From positions 1-29,293 of IMG/VR virus record IMGVR_UViG_3300030098_001867: a stretch of DNA of 29,293 nucleotides; one strand, 5' to 3'. Positions 15,683-22,436 of the stretch are shown one piece after another; within the stretch, counting starts at the first letter, position 1, and each line of letters opens with the position of its first letter. The notes beneath the pieces were generated by a model. The model saw only the letters and a program-made list of their open reading frames with translations. It was not told the DNA's origin and ran no database searches. This stretch comes from a virus. The position numbers were made by a program, and so were the translations under genes.

Positions 15683-18041
15683 CTATATCTTTCCAGTTTT
15701 GTCCAACCAACGCTTCTGAACGCATTTGAAATGGTTCACCACGCGGCGAGACGAGTTTACGGTTCATGTGCTTCATGGCCTCCTTTGCAACAAAGGGGAC
15801 ATCCTTCTCATAACATTGGAGCAAGACGCTGTCGTGATTATTTTGCAATACGTCAACGCCCATATCCATAAGATCTTGTCGGTTTTGTAGCTCGACAAAG
15901 GCTAGGTTAGTGATACATCCAACAGTTGATTGTGGTACAAATGCATAGGCTTCCTTGTACATTGATTCGTCAATAAAGCCGGTAAAGGTTCTTGGATAGC
16001 CGAAGAGATTCTTGAGCATCTTGGTTCTTTTGAGTGTACTGATTGTTTCGTTTTGCCATTGGCTGATTTCTGGGAATAGTTTGTGGTAGGTTGCAAGGAA
16101 GCGTTTTGCTTCCTTGTTCTCAAGCGCAATTGCGCCCTGAGATTTTTGTAGCATGTTGATACGGAAGGTTGGTGCTTTCATTCCATAGTTACTTGCGTGA
16201 CAAACCATCTTTGCCATGAAGTAATATCTACGGTTAGCTGGCCAGTTGTCGCTTGACTTGATTACTGCATCCACATCTTTCCAGCCCTTGATATTCTTTA
16301 GCTGACTAACTGGTGCAGAGCAGAATTCATCCATACTCTGACCAAGCTCGGCTTCCCACACATCGGAGAATAGACGCAAGGCAACGAAGACATGCGACTT
16401 AATTCCTTCAAGAAACAATTTTCTAAAATTCCCCGGCACACAAAGATAACCGACAACCATAGCCTCCGCACCTGACTGGTCTACTTGCATCAGAACCTTG
16501 CCGCGATCTGCGATAAATAACTTACGCAGTTTCTTGGGTATGTTCTGTACATTTGTTCCCCACTTACCAAGCAAGCGACGACTTGCGAGTCTGTAGGTTG
16601 TTGTGCCAGCCAAGTTATAGGCAGTTGTGATCCTGTCTACCATTGGCTTTGTATACAGACCTTCATAGGGCGGGAACTTGATCTGACCAGATTCCTTGGC
16701 AACAGATCGGTAGCGTAGAATCAACGAGACGGCTGGTAGATTGTGCTTGAGGCGCAACTGTAGCAGCGTTTTCTCATTGGTTGGATCACGGTCAGGTTTC
16801 TTTAGGCCAAGACCTTCGTAGAGATAGTTGGATACCTGCTTTGGACTGTTGGGATTCAACTCACGATTAAGTAAGACTGACAACAGGCGTTTCAACTGGA
16901 ACTGATAACGCTCGTTGTGCATCAAGATCCGCTTTAGTTCCGGCGTGTCTATCCGCATTCCCTGCAACATCGCAGTTAGGTATGGCCTAACCATAGAGTT
17001 AACCTGTTCAATGGATTTCTCCGCACGAATACTCTTTGCCAGCTTGTCCATTGACGGCTTAATAAGAGCCATCGTTAGTACATCCTTTACGTTGTATTCA
17101 TAGAGTTGCTGGAATTGGCTACTTGTCTGTGGATTGAAACAACCCTCGTTCTTGTGGTAAGGTTGGTCTGTGTATAGGGAAATGCAATGACCAAGTGACT
17201 TCTCTACTTCAGGAAACAAGCGATGTTGGGCAAGCATTGTATCAAATATCCGTGTTGGAGCAGGGATACCGTAGCGATATGCTATAACAAACAAATCAAA
17301 CAGGGCATTATGAATAATGACGGTGTTATCACGCAAAGCTACGGCCAAGGCGCGAAGAATCTTGTGAGTGTTGTCATAATAATAGTGATTGATTTGTAGC
17401 ATAGGCACACACCAGCCCTTGTCAGGACCAAAAGAGAAACCGAAACAAGTCATCTCCAAGTTTGGATTTGTTTCAATATCAAAGAACATCTCCTTGCCCT
17501 TGTTGTTTGTCAGCGCATCAATCACATCCTGTTCTTGCGGATATGTGATTAGCTCGCCGGATCTTGGATCAGCTGGGATCTTTAGGTATTGAGCAGCCTT
17601 GGAGACATCGCGCAACATCCAGAATCTCCAGTTGCTACGCTTGGTCTTACCGTGTCGAACTGTCTCGTACTCCATCTCTGTCTCATTGGCCAATGGATTG
17701 AAGTAGGTCTTACGATCAATGGCGTCTTGAGGGTGATAGGTTGCCAGATAGGTGCGCTTGTGAGCCAACCAAGGGCAACCACGCTGTTCCGCTAGTGGAA
17801 TGTTCTTAAAGGCTGTGAGGGACTTTTGTCCCATCAACAAGATGACCTTTGTGTCAGGCAGAAATCCCTCGCCTAATGTCTTGAGCAATCTAATGTCACA
17901 AGACTGACGAGGGATTCCCAATGCACCTTGAAACAGATGCCCTGCGTAGCCAGAAATAAGTTCGCAGTTGTCGAACCTACTTGGCTGATCGAGTATTACG
18001 GTTAGACCGCTGTAGTTTAGAGTTGGTTTGTGCCGCATCAA
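15660..18041 (-). CDS. Family A DNA polymerase with 3'-5' exonuclease and a UDG-like N-terminal domain
   Basis: Replicates phage DNA. Residues about 12-115 resemble the uracil-DNA glycosylase superfamily fold (SGYAGHLFQGALGI; VILLMGQKSLTAF; RGCPWL; YLATYHPQDAI with the HPS-like motif), but the catalytic GEAPG loop is absent, so this part is probably structural. The exonuclease follows: FDIET (187-191), HNALFDL (244-250), YNVKD (316-320). Polymerase motifs: DQSGAEA (A, 521-527), KMVCHASNYG (B, 611-620) and NNHDSVLL (C, 734-741). Motif C has HDS where most family A enzymes have HDE. The 793-residue size is usual for phage PolA with an N-terminal extension. The ATG overlaps the 94-residue gene by 65 bases; a later start is possible but would cut into the UDG-like domain. 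Confidence 0.93.
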   Translation of the reverse strand: MMRHKPTLNYSGLTVILDQPSRFDNCELISGYAGHLFQGALGIPRQSCDIRLLKTLGEGFLPDTKVILLMGQKSLTAFKNIPLAEQRGCPWLAHKRTYLATYHPQDAIDRKTYFNPLANETEMEYETVRHGKTKRSNWRFWMLRDVSKAAQYLKIPADPRSGELITYPQEQDVIDALTNNKGKEMFFDIETNPNLEMTCFGFSFGPDKGWCVPMLQINHYYYDNTHKILRALAVALRDNTVIIHNALFDLFVIAYRYGIPAPTRIFDTMLAQHRLFPEVEKSLGHCISLYTDQPYHKNEGCFNPQTSSQFQQLYEYNVKDVLTMALIKPSMDKLAKSIRAEKSIEQVNSMVRPYLTAMLQGMRIDTPELKRILMHNERYQFQLKRLLSVLLNRELNPNSPKQVSNYLYEGLGLKKPDRDPTNEKTLLQLRLKHNLPAVSLILRYRSVAKESGQIKFPPYEGLYTKPMVDRITTAYNLAGTTTYRLASRRLLGKWGTNVQNIPKKLRKLFIADRGKVLMQVDQSGAEAMVVGYLCVPGNFRKLFLEGIKSHVFVALRLFSDVWEAELGQSMDEFCSAPVSQLKNIKGWKDVDAVIKSSDNWPANRRYYFMAKMVCHASNYGMKAPTFRINMLQKSQGAIALENKEAKRFLATYHKLFPEISQWQNETISTLKRTKMLKNLFGYPRTFTGFIDESMYKEAYAFVPQSTVGCITNLAFVELQNRQDLMDMGVDVLQNNHDSVLLQCYEKDVPFVAKEAMKHMNRKLVSPRGEPFQMRSEALVGQNWKDIDETDSIV

Positions 18042-18261
18042 GTGCCTGTTCTTTTAGTTGGTCACGCATTGATTTACCGTCTTTACTGTCCTTGAGGTAG
18101 TCTTGAAGCATCAAGATTACATCATGTATTCCAGACAAATAACCATCAGCCACGGCTTCGGCAGTTTTGTCCATGTTAATTACACGCAAACGCTCAAGTG
18201 CTTGAGCGTATTTGGGTTGCTCGGCGCAAACCTCATCTATTATTGATTGTATTTCTTTCAT
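17977..18261 (-). CDS. Small helical protein of unknown function (94 aa)
   Basis: It overlaps the gene before it by ATGA (18258-18261) and the DNA polymerase by 65 bases. Residues 1-75 look all-helical (SIIDEVCAEQPKYAQALERL; IHDVILMLQDYLKDSKD), and the end is basic and polar (NSKLQRSNRNTRSAK). The tail is encoded over the polymerase start in another frame, which may explain its low complexity. No family recognised. Placement directly before the polymerase hints at a replication accessory role. Confidence 0.55.
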   Translation of the reverse strand: MKEIQSIIDEVCAEQPKYAQALERLRVINMDKTAEAVADGYLSGIHDVILMLQDYLKDSKDGKSMRDQLKEQALDAAQTNSKLQRSNRNTRSAK

Positions 18262-18470
18262 CGTATTCCTGATCCTTTCCTTTGCAGAGGTAGATCAAAT
18301 ATAAAATTTGTAATTCCAAGTGGTGTAGTATGTTTAACTGGCTTCTCTTGCTGCATGCTGACTAGGATTAGTATTATTACATAGAGCAGCAGGGTAAGAA
18401 TAGCTTTCGGATAGTCTTCGTTTTTCATGAATGTGTAGGCGATCAATGGAGAGTGATAGTCTCGTTGCAT
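18258..18470 (-). CDS. Small single-pass membrane protein (70 aa)
   Basis: Residues about 22-39 (AILTLLLYVIILILVSMQ) form one strong transmembrane helix, flanked by a charged N-side (MKNEDYPK) and a basic end (PLQRKGSGIR). The stop overlaps the next gene by ATGA, supporting translation. The start is uncertain: ATG at 18470 gives 70 residues, but the internal ATG at 18428 gives 56 residues with a more typical membrane-protein start. Neither has a convincing ribosome binding site. Membrane peptides in phage early regions often act on host envelope or exclude other phages; no direct evidence here. Confidence 0.45.
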   Translation of the reverse strand: MQRDYHSPLIAYTFMKNEDYPKAILTLLLYVIILILVSMQQEKPVKHTTPLGITNFIFDLPLQRKGSGIR

Positions 18471-18503
18471 CTTAATAGCAATCTGTACCTACACATCTAG
18501 TGT

Positions 18504-19007
18504 TTATACGATGTCTTGATCGGGCGCAGCCGACAAGAGTTGATTAACAGAATAACCGTTGAATGTGATAGGATCACCCGTTGAAGGGTCGAGCATTGCC
18601 TCACCTTCGGCATTTTTCTTGGTGATCTTCTCTGTGTTGATGGTCGCGTAAGCAGCCTTGCCCTTGTATAGGTCTGCATTAGTCTTGACCGTACCCCAAG
18701 GATCGTTTTCATCTTCACAATCCAACTCAAGAGGCAGGTTAAGAGTACGATGCACACGCTTTATACGAGCGGCAGACTTCTCCATGAACACCAAGTACTC
18801 GCGGAATTGCAAACCAGCAATCCGCACATTGCCCAATTCATCGTCGTCGATGGATTCGGGTGCAACAATTTCCCAAGACAAGACAACCATAGGATTGCCA
18901 GCTTGAGACGTTCTCGATTCTGCATCAGCAATGCGAATCGTGTATGTGTCTGCGGGTAAGAACGGTCTAGCGTTCTCCGATACTTCATTTAGGTTTATAG
19001 TAGGCAT
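18504..19007 (-). CDS. Putative phage ssDNA-binding protein (DUF669-like)
   Basis: From the ATG at 19007 the protein has 167 residues and begins MPTINLNEVSENARPFLPAD. The pattern P-A-D-TYTIRIADAESRTSQAGNPMVVLSWEIVAPE (strand, turn, G-N-P, strand) matches DUF669-type phage proteins with an OB-like fold proposed to bind single-stranded DNA; the tail is polar with DQDIV at the end, acidic as in other SSB tails. The frame stays open upstream to 19115, but those 36 residues do not look conserved, and AAGGA lies about 12 bases before ATG 19007, so I chose the shorter form. It follows the Sak4-like ATPase, its usual functional partner in phage recombination modules. Confidence 0.65.
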   Translation of the reverse strand: MPTINLNEVSENARPFLPADTYTIRIADAESRTSQAGNPMVVLSWEIVAPESIDDDELGNVRIAGLQFREYLVFMEKSAARIKRVHRTLNLPLELDCEDENDPWGTVKTNADLYKGKAAYATINTEKITKKNAEGEAMLDPSTGDPITFNGYSVNQLLSAAPDQDIV

Positions 19008-19177
19008 TTGTTTATGTATCCTTGCATCATGCAAGAAAGTTTGGAAATTCTCCTCGACCCACCAAGGAGTTAATGAGCCGAGGTTTAGTGGCGGTTGTTG
19101 CCCAGTCATCCCCAAGACCTGTGCCAGCCTTTCTAACTGGCGGGTTATTGGTTATTACTAACACCACTAAATTGTGT
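19008..19177. other. Intergenic gap with short repeats
   Basis: This 170-base gap, large for this packed block, holds the direct repeat GGTTATTGGTTATT (19143-19156), a 5-bp stem (GCCAG/CTGGC, minus strand near 19125-19143), and the weak sigma-54-like element described separately. A frame extending the ssDNA-binding gene crosses the left part, but I think it is non-coding. No terminator with a T-tract is seen. Confidence 0.5.
19112..19126 (-). promoter_or_regulatory. Weak sigma-54-like element upstream of the ssDNA-binding gene
   Basis: The minus strand reads TGGCACAGGTCTTGG. TGGCAC equals the -24 consensus and TTG the start of the -12 element at correct spacing, but the GC pair is GG. It lies in the 170-base gap (19008-19177) between the Sak4-like gene and the putative ssDNA-binding gene, about 100 bases before the chosen start. 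The missing C at the most conserved -12 position makes activity doubtful. Confidence 0.25.
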
Positions 19178-19822
19178 TTAGGCATAGTACTTTTCTAGTT
19201 GAGTTATAACTTCGTTGAGATCGTTTGGTATGTATAGATTCTTAAACAAACCAAGCGGCGTTTTTGCAGAAGTTATCCCGTCTGAATTTGTCTGGAAACA
19301 ATACTCGATGGAATCCTTCTCGCGTCTCACCTCGGTAAACAAAACAAGGAGTAGCTCCTTCTCTATGCAGCCTTCATGTACTTTGCCCTGCACCTTGATG
19401 CGACGGGTATTATACTCGCCGCCAGTTGGTTGCATGACCTTGACAATTTCATCTATGGCTGTGATTACAACGATAGCCTTCTCGTTCTTGAGGCTTTCAA
19501 GCATCTTGCGAATAGCCTTGTTGTAGTATGACCAGACATCATAACCCTTATACATTTTCTGGGCTGTGTCTATGAGGATTTCACAATACTTGGTGAACGA
19601 CTCGATGACAACGATGTCTGCATTTTTTGTAGCTGTGTCTATCGCCTTGTCTATCTCAGGCAACGTTGTAGCTGTGATTACATGGAAGTCTTTAGCTTCC
19701 TGAAATGGAAATCCCTTGCGCTCAAGGTCAATAATAATTGTATCCTTGGACGGTAGATTCCGCAGTGATGTTGACTTGCCGGTCCCACTAGATCCGACTA
19801 TTCCAATTAGAGGTTTGTTCAT
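19178..19822 (-). CDS. Sak4-like RecA-family ATPase (AAA_24 type), phage recombinase
   Basis: This 214-residue protein has Walker A in GIVGSSGTGKST (P-loop 10-18), the motif TIIIDLERKG (28-37) and Walker B ADIVVIES (68-75). The short single-domain RecA core, with DVWSYYNKAIRKMLESLKN and later TEVRREKDSIEYCFQT, matches phage Sak4-type proteins (Pfam AAA_24), which act with a phage SSB in single-strand annealing or RecA-like recombination. Both expected partners are adjacent: a DUF669-like SSB candidate downstream and a PD-(D/E)XK nuclease upstream. Its ATG overlaps the preceding stop (ATGA at 19819-19822). Confidence 0.75.
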   Translation of the reverse strand: MNKPLIGIVGSSGTGKSTSLRNLPSKDTIIIDLERKGFPFQEAKDFHVITATTLPEIDKAIDTATKNADIVVIESFTKYCEILIDTAQKMYKGYDVWSYYNKAIRKMLESLKNEKAIVVITAIDEIVKVMQPTGGEYNTRRIKVQGKVHEGCIEKELLLVLFTEVRREKDSIEYCFQTNSDGITSAKTPLGLFKNLYIPNDLNEVITQLEKYYA

Positions 19823-20064
19823 TTTTGCCTTTCTTTTAATTCTTTTAGTTCTCTCTCTCTTCTCAGTTTTTCTTTCAATACATAAAGGTAGTGAAATTGA
19901 TCTATCGTTTCTTCAATTGCGGAATCAACAAGTTGCTCAGTCGTCATGCGCCACATTCCCTTGTCTCCTTTGGGATTGTGTTCCATCATGCCAACCTCAA
20001 ACTTCTTGGGAGCTTCCTTTATAAACAATTCTAGAGCGTGTCTTTTTATTTCTGGATCTTTCAT
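19819..20064 (-). CDS. Small helical protein, possible MazG-like fold (81 aa)
   Basis: The frame overlaps genes on both sides by ATGA. It reads KFEVGMMEHNPKGDKGMWRM followed by LVDSAIEETIDQFHYLYVLKEKL. The combination K-x-x-x-G-x-x-E-H and an E-E-x-x-D-x-x-x-Y helix recalls all-alpha NTP pyrophosphatases (MazG / phage dATP-dGTP hydrolase relatives), but only one of the metal-binding motifs is evident and the protein is short. The C-terminus is highly charged (RRERELKELKERQK). Nucleotide pyrophosphatase activity is a guess; a recombination accessory role is equally possible from position. Confidence 0.55.
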   Translation of the reverse strand: MKDPEIKRHALELFIKEAPKKFEVGMMEHNPKGDKGMWRMTTEQLVDSAIEETIDQFHYLYVLKEKLRRERELKELKERQK

Positions 20065-20969
20065 GTTTGGAATTCTAATGGGTTGTAGAGTTTAGTATAA
20101 TATTCATTTTCTATAACAACTTCGGCGTGTTCGCCTGCATTGCAGACATTAGCGAATTTGCACATTCCAAATTTTGTCTCGCAACAATTGAAATTTGGCA
20201 AGAAGGGAATCATGTTTTTCTCCAATCCCAATCTGATATTGTCAGCAAAGTTCTTTACCGTCTGCGTCAAGTGGTTCTCGAATTTCTCCATTCTATCAGC
20301 AGAGAAATCAAGAATTGCACTCCGTTGAAACTTGTTCTTGCCGGACCGCGACAAGAATATGCCATTGATAATGGCTTGGTAGTTGCGGTCAGGGAACAGT
20401 TTGCGTAGCACCATCGTGTATGCCATCAGTTGTGTGGACATGCGATAGGCATTGAGGTAACGGTCAATTGCTGTGACTGCCGTGGACTTGTGATCGCAGA
20501 TTATGTTCTCGCCAAAGTAAGTGCCGAGAAAATCTATTGTACCACAAAGCAACACATCAACTGTGCCGTTTGTATAGAACGGATACGCGAACTTCATTTC
20601 AAGAAGTGGTTCGCCCATGTGCCGGTCAACTACAAGACCATCAATCTCTGCATAATTTTCAAAGTATTGATTCAAGCAGTTGGCCAGATGACCCGATGTG
20701 CGCCAGTCAGTTTCAGGCACAACAATTTCAGGGTTAGAGTAGTGTTCCAAGGCACGATTGAGTGCGGTAGTCTTGTCGCCGCTTGAATAGAATTCCTCAA
20801 GTGCCTTGTGATATGCAGTGCCATACTCCATTTTGTGATTCATGTGATTGTTCCGCAGACCACGAACTGTGGTGTAGTAGAACTTCAAGTCACATGTTGA
20901 TTCACGATAAGAAGAGGCATCTATTCTCAGGATGTACCTGTCTTCTGTTTTTTCAAGATAATGTTTCAA
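20061..20969 (-). CDS. PD-(D/E)XK exonuclease, Cas4/RecB-like, with a four-cysteine cluster
   Basis: This 302-residue protein shows YGTAYHKALEEF (H54 motif), GTIDFLG (D146), ICDHKST (D159, K161) and the helix motif STQLMAYTM (Q180), the standard RecB-family nuclease core. Cys26 near the N-terminus and Cys262/263, Cys270, Cys276 near the C-terminus give the arrangement that holds a [4Fe-4S] cluster in Cas4 and AddB nucleases. Family knowledge suggests 5'-3' end resection of DNA. It lies directly before the Sak4-like ATPase and SSB candidate, so it most likely supplies single-stranded DNA for phage recombination. No adjacent cas1 or CRISPR repeats exist, so a CRISPR role is unlikely. Confidence 0.85.
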   Translation of the reverse strand: MKHYLEKTEDRYILRIDASSYRESTCDLKFYYTTVRGLRNNHMNHKMEYGTAYHKALEEFYSSGDKTTALNRALEHYSNPEIVVPETDWRTSGHLANCLNQYFENYAEIDGLVVDRHMGEPLLEMKFAYPFYTNGTVDVLLCGTIDFLGTYFGENIICDHKSTAVTAIDRYLNAYRMSTQLMAYTMVLRKLFPDRNYQAIINGIFLSRSGKNKFQRSAILDFSADRMEKFENHLTQTVKNFADNIRLGLEKNMIPFLPNFNCCETKFGMCKFANVCNAGEHAEVVIENEYYTKLYNPLEFQT

Positions 20970-21129
20970 GGTTTAATTTGCGACCACGCCGCTTCTTTAC
21001 CATGTTTAATTCTTCTGGTTCATTTGGACGAGCGATCTCCAAGTAGGGCTTCATGTGTTCAAGAAGCTCCGAGTCAGTCATCTTCTCCAACTTGTCTACT
21101 GACACATCAAGTAATTGTTCAAGTGTCAT
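20953..21129 (-). CDS. Small protein with acidic helix and basic tail (58 aa)
   Basis: This short gene starts at ATG 21129, overlapping the previous stop by ATGA, and ends in TGA at 20953-20955, inside the first bases of the nuclease gene (17-base overlap). It reads MTLEQLLDVSVDKLEKMTDS, then an acidic helical stretch and a basic VKKRRGRKLN tail. Length and both overlaps support translation in the chain. The basic tail suggests DNA contact. No family recognised. Confidence 0.65.
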   Translation of the reverse strand: MTLEQLLDVSVDKLEKMTDSELLEHMKPYLEIARPNEPEELNMVKKRRGRKLNLETLS

Positions 21130-21413
21130 TTCACTAGCAAATCTGCATTAGTTGCAGATTTTTTATAAAGATATGATACATCTTTAATTGATTTTACATG
21201 CTTCTTGATTATTGCTTCTCTTTTTGCATGTTCTTTTTTCAACTTGGCTGTTCTTTTAGATAGCTCAGAGCTTAAATAGGCAGACAAGTGTCGATTTACC
21301 AAGTCTTCAACAATAGTTCCGATAGATACATGATCTCCTCCAAGTTTGTTGAAACTGTTTTTACACAACACCAAGTCTGCCCATACTTTAGAAGATAGTC
21401 TGATTGATTTCAT
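21126..21413 (-). CDS. Ribbon-helix-helix-like small regulator candidate (95 aa)
   Basis: The first 45 residues, a strand MKSIRLSSKV, a helix ADLVLCKNSFNKLG, a turn and a second helix SIGTIVEDLVNRHL, follow the Arc/MetJ/CopG ribbon-helix-helix order, in which a dimer's strand pair reads the DNA major groove. The rest is a long Lys-rich helix (KRTAKLKKEHAKREAIIKKH) and a tail. ATGA overlaps link it to the 31-residue peptide upstream and the 58-residue gene downstream. Candidate DNA targets are the short repeats in the gaps at 22.4, 19.1, 24.3 and 29.2 kb; that link is speculative. Confidence 0.5.
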   Translation of the reverse strand: MKSIRLSSKVWADLVLCKNSFNKLGGDHVSIGTIVEDLVNRHLSAYLSSELSKRTAKLKKEHAKREAIIKKHVKSIKDVSYLYKKSATNADLLVK

Positions 21414-21505
21414 GTGTTTATGTCAAAGGCTGCACAAAATAAACAACCAAAGAAGAAAAAGAAAAAGAGTGTACAAATTATGTCTGCAAACAATGCGTCA
21501 GTCAT
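21410..21505 (-). CDS. 31-residue hydrophobic peptide, coupled at both ends
   Basis: The frame starts at ATG 21505 inside the stop of the 166-residue gene and ends in TGA 21410-21412 inside the start of the ribbon-helix-helix candidate, so it has ATGA overlaps at both ends and exactly fills the space between neighbours. It encodes MTDALFADIICTL, six Phe in a row, GCLFCAAFDINT, a single hydrophobic segment with three cysteines. Exact tiling between two genes argues for translation; the alternative is a spacer read only to carry ribosomes across. Function unknown; a membrane peptide is the natural reading. Confidence 0.55.
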   Translation of the reverse strand: MTDALFADIICTLFFFFFFGCLFCAAFDINT

Positions 21506-22002
21506 TTCATCACCCTCACTTTCGATTCAGTTATATCCACTTCAGACTCAGGGCCAACTAGATTGTAGACCCACTCTTTATCATCATTGTTCACAGCGAC
21601 ACTTCGCTCAAATAACTCAGAGTCCTTGGCAGTCTTGTACCATGTCTCAAGATCATTCTTCCACTTGATTGAATCGTTGAATTCGTATTCGATCTCACGG
21701 AGAGCCATTGTATTCTTTGTTGTGTCCTTGAAGTAGACAAGGATTCCATTGTCCATCTTGCGAACAGCAACACGAGGTCGTAGTAGTGTGTATTTGTCCT
21801 CGTTAAAGTTGTCGATGATGAACTTAAAACCATCATTAAACTTAACGTACAATGTGTTGGGAGTCATGTTAGTCTCTTGTGACGACATGTAAGCGTCCCG
21901 CCCTGTCTCCAATAGCTGATCCAAGATAGGTTGAATCTGCTTGGCCGCTGCTGGTGAATAAGTTGAGCGTCTTGGCTTTATGCTAGTGTCTTCGCTTTGC
22001 AT
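21502..22002 (-). CDS. Conserved-looking protein of unknown function (166 aa)
   Basis: Residues 1-45 are polar and helical (SPAAAKQIQPILDQLLETGRD); from about 48 on strands dominate (TLYVKFNDGFKFIIDNFNED, RPRVAVRKMDNGILVYFKDT). No catalytic motif, cysteine cluster or membrane helix. It overlaps the upstream gene by 25 bases and the 31-residue peptide by ATGA. It is the second gene behind the putative sigma-54 promoter at 22.4 kb. I do not recognise it. Confidence 0.65.
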   Translation of the reverse strand: MQSEDTSIKPRRSTYSPAAAKQIQPILDQLLETGRDAYMSSQETNMTPNTLYVKFNDGFKFIIDNFNEDKYTLLRPRVAVRKMDNGILVYFKDTTKNTMALREIEYEFNDSIKWKNDLETWYKTAKDSELFERSVAVNNDDKEWVYNLVGPESEVDITESKVRVMK

Positions 22003-22379
22003 TGCTCCATTAATTCCTTTGCTTTATCTGTATCACCATTGGCCATAGCCTGTTGTGACATAATGAAGAGTTTCTTTGCGGATAACTCTCTTGTTGTTGG
22101 ATGCCAGCCGTTACAATCTTCCTTGGAGAAGATGCAACCGTCAGGGTGTTTGCGATAAAGCTCATCTTTGTACCGATGAAGCTGTGAGCTTGGCAAGTTT
22201 TTTGGCAGACTATTTTTCACTTTTGTGCGTAGCCTAGACTGAACTTGTTGATTGAGCAGGGCCAAAACAGTAGGTTCTGTGTAGGCTTCGACTGCTTCGC
22301 TTAACTTCTCAAAGACCGGAACGTAAAAAGAGATTTTACGGAAGTCTCCATCAATGAATTTTTCTAATTTGTATTGCAT
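21978..22379 (-). CDS. First gene after the sigma-54-type promoter; unknown helical protein (133 aa)
   Basis: The protein reads MQYKLEKFIDGDFRKISFYV..., then a basic helical part (QSRLRTKVKNSLPKNLP), a Cys/Trp-containing loop (GCIFSKEDCNGWHPTTRELS) and a C-terminal helix (QAMANGDTDKAKELMEQC). No known motif. Its ATG lies about 25 bases after the expected start point of the -24/-12 promoter at 22414-22430, so it would be first in that transcript. There is no strong ribosome binding site. It could be a replication or host-control protein; nothing is diagnostic. Confidence 0.65.
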   Translation of the reverse strand: MQYKLEKFIDGDFRKISFYVPVFEKLSEAVEAYTEPTVLALLNQQVQSRLRTKVKNSLPKNLPSSQLHRYKDELYRKHPDGCIFSKEDCNGWHPTTRELSAKKLFIMSQQAMANGDTDKAKELMEQCKAKTLA

Positions 22380-22397
22380 AGTAAGGTTTAAAAAGCA

Positions 22398-22436
22398 AAC
22401 CGATTAACATATTAGCAACTTGCATGCCAACCGATT
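22398..22436. repeat. Direct repeat AACCGATT flanking the sigma-54-type promoter
   Basis: AACCGATT occurs at 22398-22405 and 22429-22436, 31 bases apart (about three helical turns). The right copy touches the -24 element and extends into the palindrome CCGATTCGG (22431-22439); the left copy covers the likely transcription start. Spacing on one DNA face suggests an operator pair for a dimeric protein. Confidence 0.5.
22414..22430 (-). promoter_or_regulatory. Sigma-54 (RpoN) -24/-12 promoter candidate
   Basis: The minus strand reads TTGGCATGCAAGTTGCT. The sigma-54 consensus is TGGCAC-G-N4-TTGC with GG and GC ten bases apart; here GG (22427-22428) and GC (22415-22416) are exactly ten apart, with TTGGCA and TTGCT around them and one mismatch (T for C) in the TGGCAC element. 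Expected start is near 22403. It lies between the phage sigma-54 activator gene, whose stop is about 18 bases upstream, and the first gene of the replication block. Match and context together make it convincing. Confidence 0.7.

Noticed and set aside
19008-19115. Longer start for the ssDNA-binding gene (adds 36 residues, MGMTGQQPPL...)
   Set aside because: The added segment looks unlike the rest, and MPTINLNEV has the usual start form with AAGGA upstream. The longer form cannot be fully excluded.
20061-20969. Cas4 of a CRISPR system
   Set aside because: No repeats, cas1 or cas2 nearby; the neighbours are phage recombination genes.
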